Origin: CAZNPH01 sp964574985
GTDB taxonomy: Bacteria; Bacteroidota; Bacteroidia; Bacteroidales; SM23-62
DNA: 64,000 nucleotides
Reading direction: 5' to 3'
NCBI GenBank assembly: GCA_964574985.1
Contig: CAZNPH010000008.1
Coordinates: forward strand, 77,143-141,142
The position numbers and the translations under genes were made by a program. The notes beneath the pieces are model-generated. The model saw only the letters and a program-made list of their open reading frames with translations, was not told where the DNA came from and made no database searches. Below, piece by piece: positions 17,530 through 26,340 of this stretch. The first letter of the stretch is position 1; the number at the start of each line of letters is the position of its first letter.

Positions 17530-18549
17530 CTATCCAAACCGGCGGGGTTTGATATACTTGTTTATCAACGGGACAAAGGCGTTCATGGTCAGGATGGCAA
17601 ACTGCACCCCTTCCGGGTAGGATCCGAAGATCCGGATGATCACCGTGATCAGTCCGATCCCCACACCATAAACCAGCATGCCGCCCGGAACCATGGGAGA
17701 AGTTGCATAATCGGTAGCCATGAAAACCGCCCCCAACAGCAATCCGCCGCTGAGCAGGTGAAACAGCGGGCCTGCACCGGCACCTGGGCCGGCTACCCAT
17801 CGCAACCCGGTAAAAATAAAAACCGTGACCAGAATGGAAACGGGAATATGCCAGGTAATGACCTTTCGCCACAAAAGATATATACCGCCTGTCAATATGG
17901 CCAGCGCGGAAACTTCTCCGGCAGAACCGGTAATGCTTCCCATGAACAATTCCTGCAATTCCGGAATTTTTTCCACCACCCGGGCAGCTTGTCCTGTTTT
18001 GTTCATCCCTTCGCTCAGGCTCCCCAGTGCCGTGGGACCGGTGGCGGCATCCAAATAGCGGAACCAGTTGCCCAGGGGCTCCGGCCAGCTGCTCATCTGC
18101 ACCGGAAAGGAAACGAACAGGAAAACCCTTCCCACCAGCGCGGGGTTGAAAGGATTGTTCCCGAGTCCGCCAAACGACATTTTCCCGATCCCGATGGCGG
18201 CCAGGCTTCCCAGGATCACCATCCAGAAAGGGAGATTGGCGGGAAGGCAAAAAGCCAGGAGGAGTCCGGTTACCCCCGCCGAAAGTTCATGTACCGATGA
18301 TTCCTGTTTCAGCAGGTATTTCTGTATAATGTGTTCGAAAAACACACAGGAAGCCACTGCTGTAAGGGTAATAATCAGTGCCCCGATCCCGAAAACAGCC
18401 AGGGAAGCGATGAAAACGGGGATCAGGGCAATGATGACATCCCTCATGACATCCCTCACCGATCTGTCTGCATGTATATGGGGGGACGGGGATACCCTGA
18501 GCAGGTTCCCTTTTCCCTTGTCACCTTTTGCTCCTTTTTTTGCCATCAT
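17530..18549 (-). CDS. rnfD: Rnf electron transport complex subunit RnfD
   Basis: RnfD is the multi-helix membrane flavoprotein of the NqrB/RnfD family. Conserved segments visible are SPSPHIHADRSVRDVM near the N-terminus, KMSFGGLGNNPFNPALVGRVFLF, and GPTALGSL, the usual covalent FMN site region where Thr is the acceptor. The start ATG at 18549 overlaps the rnfC stop in an ATGA arrangement, so translation is coupled. A second ATG directly follows at 18546. The in-frame stretch further upstream lies inside rnfC and has no homology to RnfD. Confidence 0.96.
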   Translation of the reverse strand: MMAKKGAKGDKGKGNLLRVSPSPHIHADRSVRDVMRDVIIALIPVFIASLAVFGIGALIITLTAVASCVFFEHIIQKYLLKQESSVHELSAGVTGLLLAFCLPANLPFWMVILGSLAAIGIGKMSFGGLGNNPFNPALVGRVFLFVSFPVQMSSWPEPLGNWFRYLDAATGPTALGSLSEGMNKTGQAARVVEKIPELQELFMGSITGSAGEVSALAILTGGIYLLWRKVITWHIPVSILVTVFIFTGLRWVAGPGAGAGPLFHLLSGGLLLGAVFMATDYATSPMVPGGMLVYGVGIGLITVIIRIFGSYPEGVQFAILTMNAFVPLINKYIKPRRFG

Positions 18550-19886
18550 TTGCTTTTTGATGGTTTGGTTTTTCCGGCATGACTTTTGCCCAGCCTGATA
18601 TAATCCAGCAGGGGGAGGTTGGCAGGACATATATAATTGCATGAGCCGCATTCCACACAGTCCATGATCCTCTCCCCCGGCAATTCGTCGAACATGTTCC
18701 TTTCAGCCATTGCTTTCAGCAGGTATGGTTCCAGCTTCATTGGGCATACGGTAACGCATTTCGCACAGCGGATGCAGTTCACCGGCTTTTTTCTTGCTGA
18801 TTCTCCGGCAGGGATAACCAGTATTCCGGACATGCCCTTGGTCACGGGCACTTCCAGGTCATACAGTGCCCTGCCCATCATGGGGCCGCCGGCTACGATT
18901 TTTCCGGTATTTTCCGGGATCCCTCCCGCAGCTTCTATCAGGCGGATCACCGGTGTGCCTGTTCTGACCAGGAAATTGCCGGGTTTTTTGACTGATTTAC
19001 CGGTTACCGTAACCATCCTTTCCACCAGGGGCTTGTTCTTCTGAATGGCTTCATAGGTGGCGAACATGGTCCCCACATTGAACACAACCACCCCGATATC
19101 GACGGGGAGTCCGCCCGCCGGCACCTGCCGGTTCAGCAACGCCTGAATGAGTTGTTTTTCCCCTCCCTGCGGATATTTTACCTTAAGAAGATGAACGGAA
19201 ATATCATCTTTTCCCTCCGTGAGGTTCCGGAGCTTTTCCCAGGCATCCCTTTTATTGGCCTCGATCCCGATCAATGCACGGGAAATACCCAGGGCCCTGA
19301 TCATGATCCTGACGCCGGTAAGCAGTTCCTCCGGCCTTTCCAGCATCAGGGCATGGTCCGAGGTCAGCCATGGTTCGCATTCCACACCGTTTACCACCAG
19401 ATATTCAGGCGTTTTTCCGCGGGGAAGGCTCAGTTTGACATGGGAAGGAAAAGTCGCCCCTCCCAGTCCGACAATCCCCGATTCACGGACCTTTTTGATG
19501 ATCTCTTCCCGGGAGAGGTCGATCACTGTCTTGAGTTCCCTGCTCAGATCAGTTTCGCCGGTCCACCGGTCTTCTTCTGTTTCTATGATCACCGAAGTCT
19601 GCCTGTACCCTGAAGCAGTAAATACATCGGTAATTCTTTTCACCTTACCTGTTGCCGACGCATGTACAGCCGCGGAGACAAAACCGTTGGCTTCGGCGAC
19701 CTGCTGTCCCGTTCGGACCTTGACTCCCCGGTTCACCTTTGCTTTGGAAGGAGCACCGATATGCTGCAACAGGGGAAGTATGATTTTATCAGGCACAGGC
19801 AGCACCTGAACCGGTTTACCCGCGGTAATCTTGTTCTCTTCGGGATGGATCCCGCCCGATGGAAAAGTTTTCAGAACTTCAGCCAT
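18546..19886 (-). CDS. rnfC: Rnf electron transport complex subunit RnfC
   Basis: RnfC is the NADH/NAD-interacting peripheral subunit. It begins with the family's FPSGGIHPEENK, carries the GLGGATFPSHVKL nucleotide-binding region and the NGVECEPWLTSDH segment, and ends with two [4Fe-4S] motifs, CIRCAKCVTVCP and CVECGSCNYICP. The 446-residue length is typical of the short RnfC without the C-terminal repeats found in some Proteobacteria. It overlaps rnfB by 8 bp and rnfD by 4 bp. Confidence 0.97.
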   Translation of the reverse strand: MAEVLKTFPSGGIHPEENKITAGKPVQVLPVPDKIILPLLQHIGAPSKAKVNRGVKVRTGQQVAEANGFVSAAVHASATGKVKRITDVFTASGYRQTSVIIETEEDRWTGETDLSRELKTVIDLSREEIIKKVRESGIVGLGGATFPSHVKLSLPRGKTPEYLVVNGVECEPWLTSDHALMLERPEELLTGVRIMIRALGISRALIGIEANKRDAWEKLRNLTEGKDDISVHLLKVKYPQGGEKQLIQALLNRQVPAGGLPVDIGVVVFNVGTMFATYEAIQKNKPLVERMVTVTGKSVKKPGNFLVRTGTPVIRLIEAAGGIPENTGKIVAGGPMMGRALYDLEVPVTKGMSGILVIPAGESARKKPVNCIRCAKCVTVCPMKLEPYLLKAMAERNMFDELPGERIMDCVECGSCNYICPANLPLLDYIRLGKSHAGKTKPSKSK

Positions 19887-20745
19887 TGCTTGATCGTTCT
19901 TTAACCGGTTTCTCTTTTTTCTTCATGGGAGGAAAATTGATCTCGTGGATCGCGTTGGTCGGGCATACCGGGGGACATTTCCTGCACAGCCTGCATTTTA
20001 CGGGGTCAATGTATGCCAGGTTGTTTTCCAGGGTAATGGCATCGAAGGGGCAAACCCTGACACATTTACCGCAACCGATACAAGCCACCTTGCAGCTTTT
20101 CACCGCCGGTCCCCCTTTTTCCTCATTGATACAGGCCACGAATATCTTGCGGTCTTTTTTCGCCCGGTTCCTGAGTTCTATGATATCCCTGGGGCAGGCT
20201 TCCACACAGGCATTGCAGGCCGTACAATTATCGTCCACCACTTCCGGCAGCCGGGTTTCCGGATTCATGTGAATGGCATCGAAATCACAGGCCTCCACAC
20301 AATCGCCCTGTCCCAGACAGCCGTATGGACAACCCGAATCGCCCACGTATAAAAGATTTTCCACCGCACAGGATGCAGCCCCGTCATAAACACTGGTCTG
20401 TGGTCTGTGTACGGGGGATCCCGCACAACGCACCACAGCAACCAGACTTTCATACTCGCCGATCTCCTTATCCAGAATTCCAGCCACTTTGGCCATGACA
20501 TCATTGCCTCCCACCGGACAATACATACCGGAAATGTCATCTGCAGCCACCAGCACTTCGGCAAAGTTCCTGCAACCGGGATACCCGCATCCTCCGCAAT
20601 TTGCAGCCGGAAGCACATCTTCCACTTCATCGATCCTGGGATCCTCGTACACCCTGAACTTCCTGGCCACGACATAAAGCACCCCTGCCGCCACAATCCC
20701 CATGGCGCATAATGAAATGACCGTATACAGCATGATCTGGCTCAT
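19879..20745 (-). CDS. rnfB: Rnf electron transport complex subunit RnfB (ferredoxin-type)
   Basis: RnfB accepts electrons from reduced ferredoxin on the cytosolic face. An N-terminal helix (residues 5-28) anchors it. NCGGCGYPGCRNFAEVLV is the four-Cys [4Fe-4S] domain, followed by several ferredoxin-like CxxCxxCxxxC motifs (CTACNACVEACP, CIGCGKCVRVCP, CRLCRKCPPVCP). The 288 residues and cluster content match Bacteroidetes RnfB. The gene lies 7 bp below the RseC-like gene and overlaps rnfC, so it sits near the start of the operon. Confidence 0.97.
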   Translation of the reverse strand: MSQIMLYTVISLCAMGIVAAGVLYVVARKFRVYEDPRIDEVEDVLPAANCGGCGYPGCRNFAEVLVAADDISGMYCPVGGNDVMAKVAGILDKEIGEYESLVAVVRCAGSPVHRPQTSVYDGAASCAVENLLYVGDSGCPYGCLGQGDCVEACDFDAIHMNPETRLPEVVDDNCTACNACVEACPRDIIELRNRAKKDRKIFVACINEEKGGPAVKSCKVACIGCGKCVRVCPFDAITLENNLAYIDPVKCRLCRKCPPVCPTNAIHEINFPPMKKKEKPVKERSSNG

Positions 20746-20752
20746 GGCCTGT

Positions 20753-21172
20753 TCACAATTTCTTCAGGAAGAAATCGATTCTCTTTCTGACCTTGTTCCT
20801 GAACCCGTACAGGGCAAGGTAGTAAGGTGCCAGCCAAAACAGGGAGACCAATCCCGCCGTAAGCTCATCCCGCAAACTAATGCTGGCAATGAACAGGGAC
20901 AGGATCACGATCAGCAGGGGGAAAACATAGCCGAGAAATACCGCCAAATGTCCCCCCGACGGGTTGATGCAGATGTTTACCCTGTCGCCCGGACTGAAAC
21001 ATTCCCCTGAAGATTGAATTTCTATTTTTTTGACAGTCTGCCCGGCAGCCGGGCAGATCCCTTTTGCATGGCAGTGGGCACAGGCGCTGCGGACAGTGAA
21101 TCGTACCGTGATTTTATGATCTTCAATCTTTTCTATGATGCCTTCATGGGTGATGGCATTCAATGCTGACAT
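20753..21172 (-). CDS. RseC/MucC-family positive regulator-like membrane protein
   Basis: This is a 139-residue protein of the RseC/MucC family that usually opens the rnf operon in Bacteroidetes. The soluble N-terminal part has a four-Cys cluster (CAHCHAKGIC) that may bind metal, and two transmembrane helices follow (about 78-120). In E. coli the relative is tied to reduction of SoxR by the Rsx complex; its role here is inferred to be assembly or regulation of Rnf. ATG 21172 is preferred because the in-frame upstream codons have no family homology. The 155-bp gap to 21327 probably contains the operon promoter. Confidence 0.9.
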   Translation of the reverse strand: MSALNAITHEGIIEKIEDHKITVRFTVRSACAHCHAKGICPAAGQTVKKIEIQSSGECFSPGDRVNICINPSGGHLAVFLGYVFPLLIVILSLFIASISLRDELTAGLVSLFWLAPYYLALYGFRNKVRKRIDFFLKKL

Positions 21173-21341
21173 CTCTGTTTTTCCTCCCTCCAAAAATAAA
21201 AATACAAAATTAAGCATGCGCCAAAAGGAACAGATGGCTTTTCAGCATATTTTACCGAAACTTATTAATTTAGAGCCATTATAAATAATTTCATTTCCCG
21301 GCAATTTGTTTATTTAAGGATAGTTGATGATCTTTGAGATC

Positions 21342-22766
21342 ATGAGACACACCATCAAGGCCGGTCTTTTCGGCATAGGAAATGAGGCATACTGGCCACA
21401 ATTCGACGGCTTGCTCGATCAGTTGAAGACGTATCTCGGGGAAGTGGAAAACCGGATGAAAGGATTCGGGGTCGAAATGTACAACGCGGGCATGGTTGAT
21501 TCCCCGGAGAAAGCCTTTGAAGCAGGGCACCGTTTCAGACAGGAGGATGTCGACCTGATCTTTGTGCACATCACCACCTATGCACTGTCCCATACCGTTC
21601 TTCCCGTTGTCCGCCGGGCGGGCGTGCCGGTGATCATCATGAACCTCGCCCCCGGGGAAGCCATTGACTATGAGAAATTCAACCGGCTGGGGGACCGGAC
21701 CAAAATGACGGGCAAATGGCTCGAATTCTGTGCCGCATGTCCCCTGCCGGAGATCGCCAATGTTTTCAACCGTGCCGGTATCCGGTTTTATCAGGTTACC
21801 GGATACCTGAAAGATCCGGAGGTATGGAAGGAAACGGGGGAATGGCTGGAAGCCGCCCGGGTGGCCGGTGTCATGGAGCACAACCGGATGGGCTGCATGG
21901 GCCATTACTACAACGGCATGCTCGACATATATTCGGACATGACCCAGCAGGTTGCTTACCTCGGGGGTCACATGGAAATTATAGAGGTGGATGAATTGTC
22001 TGCCCTGAGGCGTGAGGTAAGCGAACCTGAAATCCGGGAACGCATCGGGTTGTTCCGGAAGGTATTCGATGTTCAGGATGACTGTTCCGGAGAGGAACTT
22101 GCCAGGGCGGCACGAACCTCCGTGGCGCTGGACATACTCGTGGAGAGGCATGACCTGGGTTCGATGGCTTATTATTACATGGGGACCGGGGTCCCGGATA
22201 ACGAAGAAACCCTTTCCACCATCATCCTGGGCAATTCCCTGCTGACCGGCAGGCACATCCCGGTGGCCGGTGAATATGAGATCAAAAATGCCCAGGCCAT
22301 GAAGATCATGGATGCATTTGGTTCCGGAGGTTCATTTACGGAATTTTATGCCATGGATTTTAAAGACGACGTGGTTTTGATGGGGCATGACGGCCCCGGC
22401 CACATCGAAATTGCCGAAGGCAGGATCAAGGTGCGCCCCCTGGAGGTATATCATGGAAAAGTGGGGAAAGGCCTGTCGGTTGAAATGTCGGTCAAACACG
22501 GGCCGGTGACCCTGCTGGCGGTTGTTCAGACAAGACAGGGAAAGCTCAGATTCCTGGTTGCCGAAGGGGAATCCGTCCCGGGTCCTATCCTGGAGATCGG
22601 CAATACCAACAGCCGGTACAGGTTTTCAACCGGTGCGAAAGAATTTGTGGAAAAATGGAGCAGGGAAGGGCCGGCACACCATTGCGCTTCCGGGACCGGC
22701 CACATCGCATCAAAAATAGAGAAACTTGGCGCATTGCTGGAAATCGAAGTGGTCAAAGTCTGCTGA
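21342..22766 (+). CDS. L-arabinose/L-fucose isomerase family protein (AraA-like, cytosolic)
   Basis: This is an aldose-ketose isomerase fold protein of 475 residues without signal peptide. It follows the AraA pattern: MGHYYNGMLDIYSD and HMEIIEVDEL in the N-terminal half, then GEYEIKNA, SFTEFYAMDF and GHDGPGHIEI, with the last metal/acid-base histidines near AHHCASG at the C-terminus. The substrate is not necessarily arabinose, because the sequence is divergent from canonical AraA. ATG 21342 is chosen; ATG 21327 and TTG 21324 are alternatives. It runs divergent from the rnf operon and precedes the Tat-enzyme cluster. Confidence 0.85.
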   Translation: MRHTIKAGLFGIGNEAYWPQFDGLLDQLKTYLGEVENRMKGFGVEMYNAGMVDSPEKAFEAGHRFRQEDVDLIFVHITTYALSHTVLPVVRRAGVPVIIMNLAPGEAIDYEKFNRLGDRTKMTGKWLEFCAACPLPEIANVFNRAGIRFYQVTGYLKDPEVWKETGEWLEAARVAGVMEHNRMGCMGHYYNGMLDIYSDMTQQVAYLGGHMEIIEVDELSALRREVSEPEIRERIGLFRKVFDVQDDCSGEELARAARTSVALDILVERHDLGSMAYYYMGTGVPDNEETLSTIILGNSLLTGRHIPVAGEYEIKNAQAMKIMDAFGSGGSFTEFYAMDFKDDVVLMGHDGPGHIEIAEGRIKVRPLEVYHGKVGKGLSVEMSVKHGPVTLLAVVQTRQGKLRFLVAEGESVPGPILEIGNTNSRYRFSTGAKEFVEKWSREGPAHHCASGTGHIASKIEKLGALLEIEVVKVC

Positions 22767-22822
22767 AAGTTTCCAGGGGACTTGAACGGTTTTGTTTTAA
22801 CGCGAAATTTGTATAACCATTC

Positions 22823-23197
22823 ATGAACAGAAGTAAACGTTTGATCATTGCCACTTTGAGCGGACTCGCATTCGGGTTCGTATGTTATCTGCTCGCCAGT
22901 TCCGGCGGAAATAAACTGGCCAATCCGGTAGCCCTGCAGATCATTTTCAGCCGTACCCTGATCGGCTTCGCCATAGGGATCAACTGCATTCCCCTTGCCC
23001 ACTGGTCCGTTCACGGGCTGGTCATGGGGCTGGTTTTCAGTATACCCCTGGCATTCAGCGGACTCATGGCGCCTGAGTCGGTTGACGTAAACAAATATTT
23101 CATGTTTGTCTGGACCATTCTGCTGGGGATGGTATACGGATTCCTGACCGAGGTGGTCACTTCGGTCATCTTCAGGGCCAAAATGAAAACAGAATAG
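22823..23197 (+). CDS. Small four-helix membrane protein, unknown function
   Basis: The 124-residue protein has about four hydrophobic segments (residues 8-27, 40-62, 67-84 and 92-113) separated by short loops, and a basic C-terminus. I recognise no named family and no conserved charged residues inside the helices. It lies between the AraA-like isomerase and the first Tat FucI-like gene on the same strand and could be part of that transcription unit. A role as a transporter component or integrity factor would be a guess. Confidence 0.7.
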   Translation: MNRSKRLIIATLSGLAFGFVCYLLASSGGNKLANPVALQIIFSRTLIGFAIGINCIPLAHWSVHGLVMGLVFSIPLAFSGLMAPESVDVNKYFMFVWTILLGMVYGFLTEVVTSVIFRAKMKTE

Positions 23198-23305
23198 CCC
23201 CCCTTTTCTCTTTTTTATATCACGGGTGTTTTTATCGACGATCCTGCAATATTTTTTCATATATTGACAGGCAAAATATGTCCAATTTTCAATAAACCTT
23301 CAATC

Positions 23306-24853
23306 ATGGATCGCAGAAAATTCATCAAGAACAGCATTGGTACGGGTGTGGCCGGATCGGCCATGGTAAACGGACTCTATTTTCCGGGGGCTTTCGGCAG
23401 CAGCCCATATGACCTTCCGGACATCGGGATCCCCAGTCCGCACCTCCAGAAACTCAAGGTCAAACCCCTGATGACCAATATGTACCATACGGCCGAATGG
23501 CAGGGGCCCTGCCGTTTCAACGTGGTACCCATGGAACAGGAAAAACAGCGTGCCCTGTCGGCTTACGAGGAATTCAAGGGCCAGGCGAATTCAGGGGTGA
23601 ACGGACTCGATCCGGAGAACTGCCAGGTAATGGACCCTGATCTGGTATTGTTCGTGGAGGATTTCGATATCCCCGGCAACCAGTATGCCAGGATCGACCG
23701 GGATGCCCGGGAAGCTGATGTTTTGTTCATGGCTCCCGGCGGATCTTCAATTGCCACCTATGAAATTGCAAAAAAGTACGGAAAACCCGTGGTCTTATCC
23801 TGGGGACTGAACTGCCGCACCGTGGACATTGCCGCGTATTGCAACAGCAAAGGGCTCGAAGTGTATGTCCCGCATACCGGGCAGGAAACCGCCGACCTGA
23901 TGGCTGTTTTGAGGGCCAGAAAGGTGTTCGGGCAGACCCGGATCCTTTACCCGACTGACTGGGGATGGCCTTCGGTGGCCTCGGTTGCCGGGATCAACGA
24001 ACCACGGAAACTGAAGGATATGTACGGAATTGAGCTGGTGACCATTTCCTATGCCGAGTTGTCCGAAGAGATGGACAAAACCAGGGCAAGCAAAGAGGAA
24101 AAGGAGAGGGCCGGGAAAATGGCCGCCGTGATGGCCGGTGAAGCCGACAAGCTTTATCTGGACGAAGAATATGTGGCGCGGAGCATGGAATTTTACAATA
24201 CGGTCATCCGGCTGATGAAAAAACACGATTGCAACTCTTTTACCATCGAATGTTTCGAGTTCTGTGTAAGCCGCCTGCCCCAGAAATGGCAGATCACTCC
24301 CTGCCTTATCCATACCATGTTCAAGGACCTGGGCATCCCCTCGGCCTGTGAAGGGGATCTGGGCGGACTCCTGTCCATGCATGTGCTGATGTCCCTGTCC
24401 AAAAAGTCATCGCACCTGGGGAACATGTTCTTCCGGGACGGGGGCCGGCTGGAGATCAACCACAGTGTTCCCGGCATCAAGATGAACGGATGGAAGGAGC
24501 CTGCACTCCCTTACCGGCTGGGTAACTTTGTCGAAGAAGGATGGGGCACCAAGGCGGTGGTTGATTTCATGAACAATGATGAAAAGCGGGTCACCGTTGC
24601 CCGGATGAACCCTGAAGGTACAGGCATATTAATCTTAAAAGGCAAGCTGGTGGATTCCAACGGGTACGACGAGGATCTGCTGGGCTGCTCGGTTTCGGCC
24701 TTCATTGTAGGAAGCGAAAGCGGGACCGCCGGAGAATTCATGCGCAGGGAAGTCAAATACGGCAACCACCTGTCCTGGGTCTACGGGGACTATGCTTCCC
24801 AGATCGTGAAAATGGGTGAACTGACCGGCTTCGATGTGGAGGTGGTCAGCTGA
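23306..24853 (+). CDS. Tat-exported L-fucose-isomerase-like protein, paralogue A
   Basis: The protein begins with a twin-arginine signal (MDRRKFIKNS, then a hydrophobic stretch to about residue 26). The rest resembles FucI-type isomerases: SFTIECFEFC, then CLIHTMFKDLGIPSACEGDLGGLLSMHVLM, and a later EINHSVPG, matching in order the metal-binding Glu, Asp/Glu and His regions of L-fucose isomerase. Sugar isomerases are normally cytosolic, so export is unusual. ATG 23306 is chosen because the Tat signal starts there. It shares sequence along its whole length with the gene at 32429. The amidohydrolase and oxidoreductase that follow also carry RR signals. Confidence 0.85.
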   Translation: MDRRKFIKNSIGTGVAGSAMVNGLYFPGAFGSSPYDLPDIGIPSPHLQKLKVKPLMTNMYHTAEWQGPCRFNVVPMEQEKQRALSAYEEFKGQANSGVNGLDPENCQVMDPDLVLFVEDFDIPGNQYARIDRDAREADVLFMAPGGSSIATYEIAKKYGKPVVLSWGLNCRTVDIAAYCNSKGLEVYVPHTGQETADLMAVLRARKVFGQTRILYPTDWGWPSVASVAGINEPRKLKDMYGIELVTISYAELSEEMDKTRASKEEKERAGKMAAVMAGEADKLYLDEEYVARSMEFYNTVIRLMKKHDCNSFTIECFEFCVSRLPQKWQITPCLIHTMFKDLGIPSACEGDLGGLLSMHVLMSLSKKSSHLGNMFFRDGGRLEINHSVPGIKMNGWKEPALPYRLGNFVEEGWGTKAVVDFMNNDEKRVTVARMNPEGTGILILKGKLVDSNGYDEDLLGCSVSAFIVGSESGTAGEFMRREVKYGNHLSWVYGDYASQIVKMGELTGFDVEVVS

Positions 24854-24885
24854 CCCTTCCCGCTGTACTCAAAAAATCCGGAACA

Positions 24886-26313
24886 ATGAATAAAAAAAAC
24901 CTGAGGCGGAGGGAGTTTTTCCGGTATGCCGGACTCGGTTTTTCCGGCATGGCAGTCCCTCGGCTGTTCAAACCTGCTGATCCCCTGATCAAAGAATCCG
25001 CTGGATCTTCTGTATACAGGACCATACTGGGTAAGGTCAATGAAACCCTGTTTGTCGATACACACGAGCATCTTTGCAACGAATCCGAACGGCTCGGGGC
25101 CGGGGAAAAGTCCGGGGACCAGGCCAGCGACTGGTCCCGGTTGTTCAGCCATTATTTCAGCACCGACATGGCCGTTTCGGGCATGTCCCACCGGGACATG
25201 CAACGCTTCTACTCACCTGATCTGGGCCCTGCCGATAAATGGAAACTGCTCGAACCCTTCTGGCCTTACCTGAAACATACGGGATACGGGCAAAACGTAG
25301 CCATATCCATTGAAAAGCTTTATGGCATCACCGAGCTGAACAGGGAAAGCGTCAGGGTCCTGCACGATGCCTACCGGGATCTGATCAGCCCCGGGTTCTA
25401 CAAGACCGTGCTCAGGGAAAAATCCCTGATCGAATCCTGCCAGGTCGACCGTTCGCCTTTGCTCAGGACCGAGGACCCCGCGCTGCTGATGACCGACATG
25501 CGGATCAACGGACTGATCGAGGATCCCGGGAACAAAGAGTTCTCGGAGGAACCCGGGATCGGGGCCAGGGATCTGGCGGACTGGCACAGGGTGATCGATT
25601 ACTGGTTCGACCGGTACGGAAGAAAGATCGTGGCGGTCAAGGTGTCCACCGCCTACAGCCGGGACATCGACTTTGAGCCCACTCCCGCGGAACAGGTGGA
25701 ATCATTCTGCAAAAGGCACCTGAACGGGGAAACCCTTCCCCCGGATGAACTGAAACAGCTTCAGGACCACCTTTTCTGGTACGCGGTGGACAAGGCAACC
25801 GGATACCGCCTGCCGGTCAAACTCCATACCGGGTATTACGCGGGCTGGAACAACCTTCCCCTGGACCGGGTAAGCGGCAATCCGGCCGCGGCTTCCATGC
25901 TCTGCAAACATTCCCCGGAAACCCGGTTTGACTTTTTTCATATCTGTTACCCCTATTACGAGGACCTGTTATCGGTGGCCAAGAATTATCCCAACGCCTG
26001 GCTGGACATGTGCTGGGCATGGATCATCAATCCCATCGCGGCCAGGGATTTCCTGAAAAAATTCCTGGTGACCGTGCCCGCCGGCAAGGTGCTGGGATTC
26101 GGGGGCGACTATTTCGCCGTGGAGCTGGTTCCCGGCCATGCGGCTATCGCCAGGCAGGGAATCGCCCTGAGTCTGGCCGAACTGACAGAAACCGGCTACA
26201 TTGAACTCCACGAAGCCCTTGATCTTGTGGATCATATCATGCACGGCAACGCCAGAAAACTCTTCCGCCTGGAAGAAAGGAAACAGGAACTTGAGGGAGC
26301 GGATTTTTTTTAA
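24886..26313 (+). CDS. Tat-exported amidohydrolase-family metalloenzyme
   Basis: An RR signal (LRRREFFRYAGLG) starts the 475-residue protein. The TIM-barrel amidohydrolase ligands can be followed: HxH in VDTHEHL (H60, H62), a His in VKLHTGYY, a His in DFFHICYPYY and an Asp in GFGGDYF. The overall pattern is nearest to amidohydrolase_2 and uronate-isomerase-like proteins. The substrate is unknown, and a sugar lactone or uronate fits the context. It lies 32 bp after the FucI-like gene and 27 bp before the oxidoreductase, so the three are probably one operon. Confidence 0.82.
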   Translation: MNKKNLRRREFFRYAGLGFSGMAVPRLFKPADPLIKESAGSSVYRTILGKVNETLFVDTHEHLCNESERLGAGEKSGDQASDWSRLFSHYFSTDMAVSGMSHRDMQRFYSPDLGPADKWKLLEPFWPYLKHTGYGQNVAISIEKLYGITELNRESVRVLHDAYRDLISPGFYKTVLREKSLIESCQVDRSPLLRTEDPALLMTDMRINGLIEDPGNKEFSEEPGIGARDLADWHRVIDYWFDRYGRKIVAVKVSTAYSRDIDFEPTPAEQVESFCKRHLNGETLPPDELKQLQDHLFWYAVDKATGYRLPVKLHTGYYAGWNNLPLDRVSGNPAAASMLCKHSPETRFDFFHICYPYYEDLLSVAKNYPNAWLDMCWAWIINPIAARDFLKKFLVTVPAGKVLGFGGDYFAVELVPGHAAIARQGIALSLAELTETGYIELHEALDLVDHIMHGNARKLFRLEERKQELEGADFF

Positions 26314-26340
26314 GTTATATTCATAAAAACTCAAATAATC

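Noticed and set aside
15738..21172. Rnf operon as a novel electron-transfer system
   Set aside because: All subunits and their order match known Bacteroidota Rnf; nothing in the motifs is unusual.
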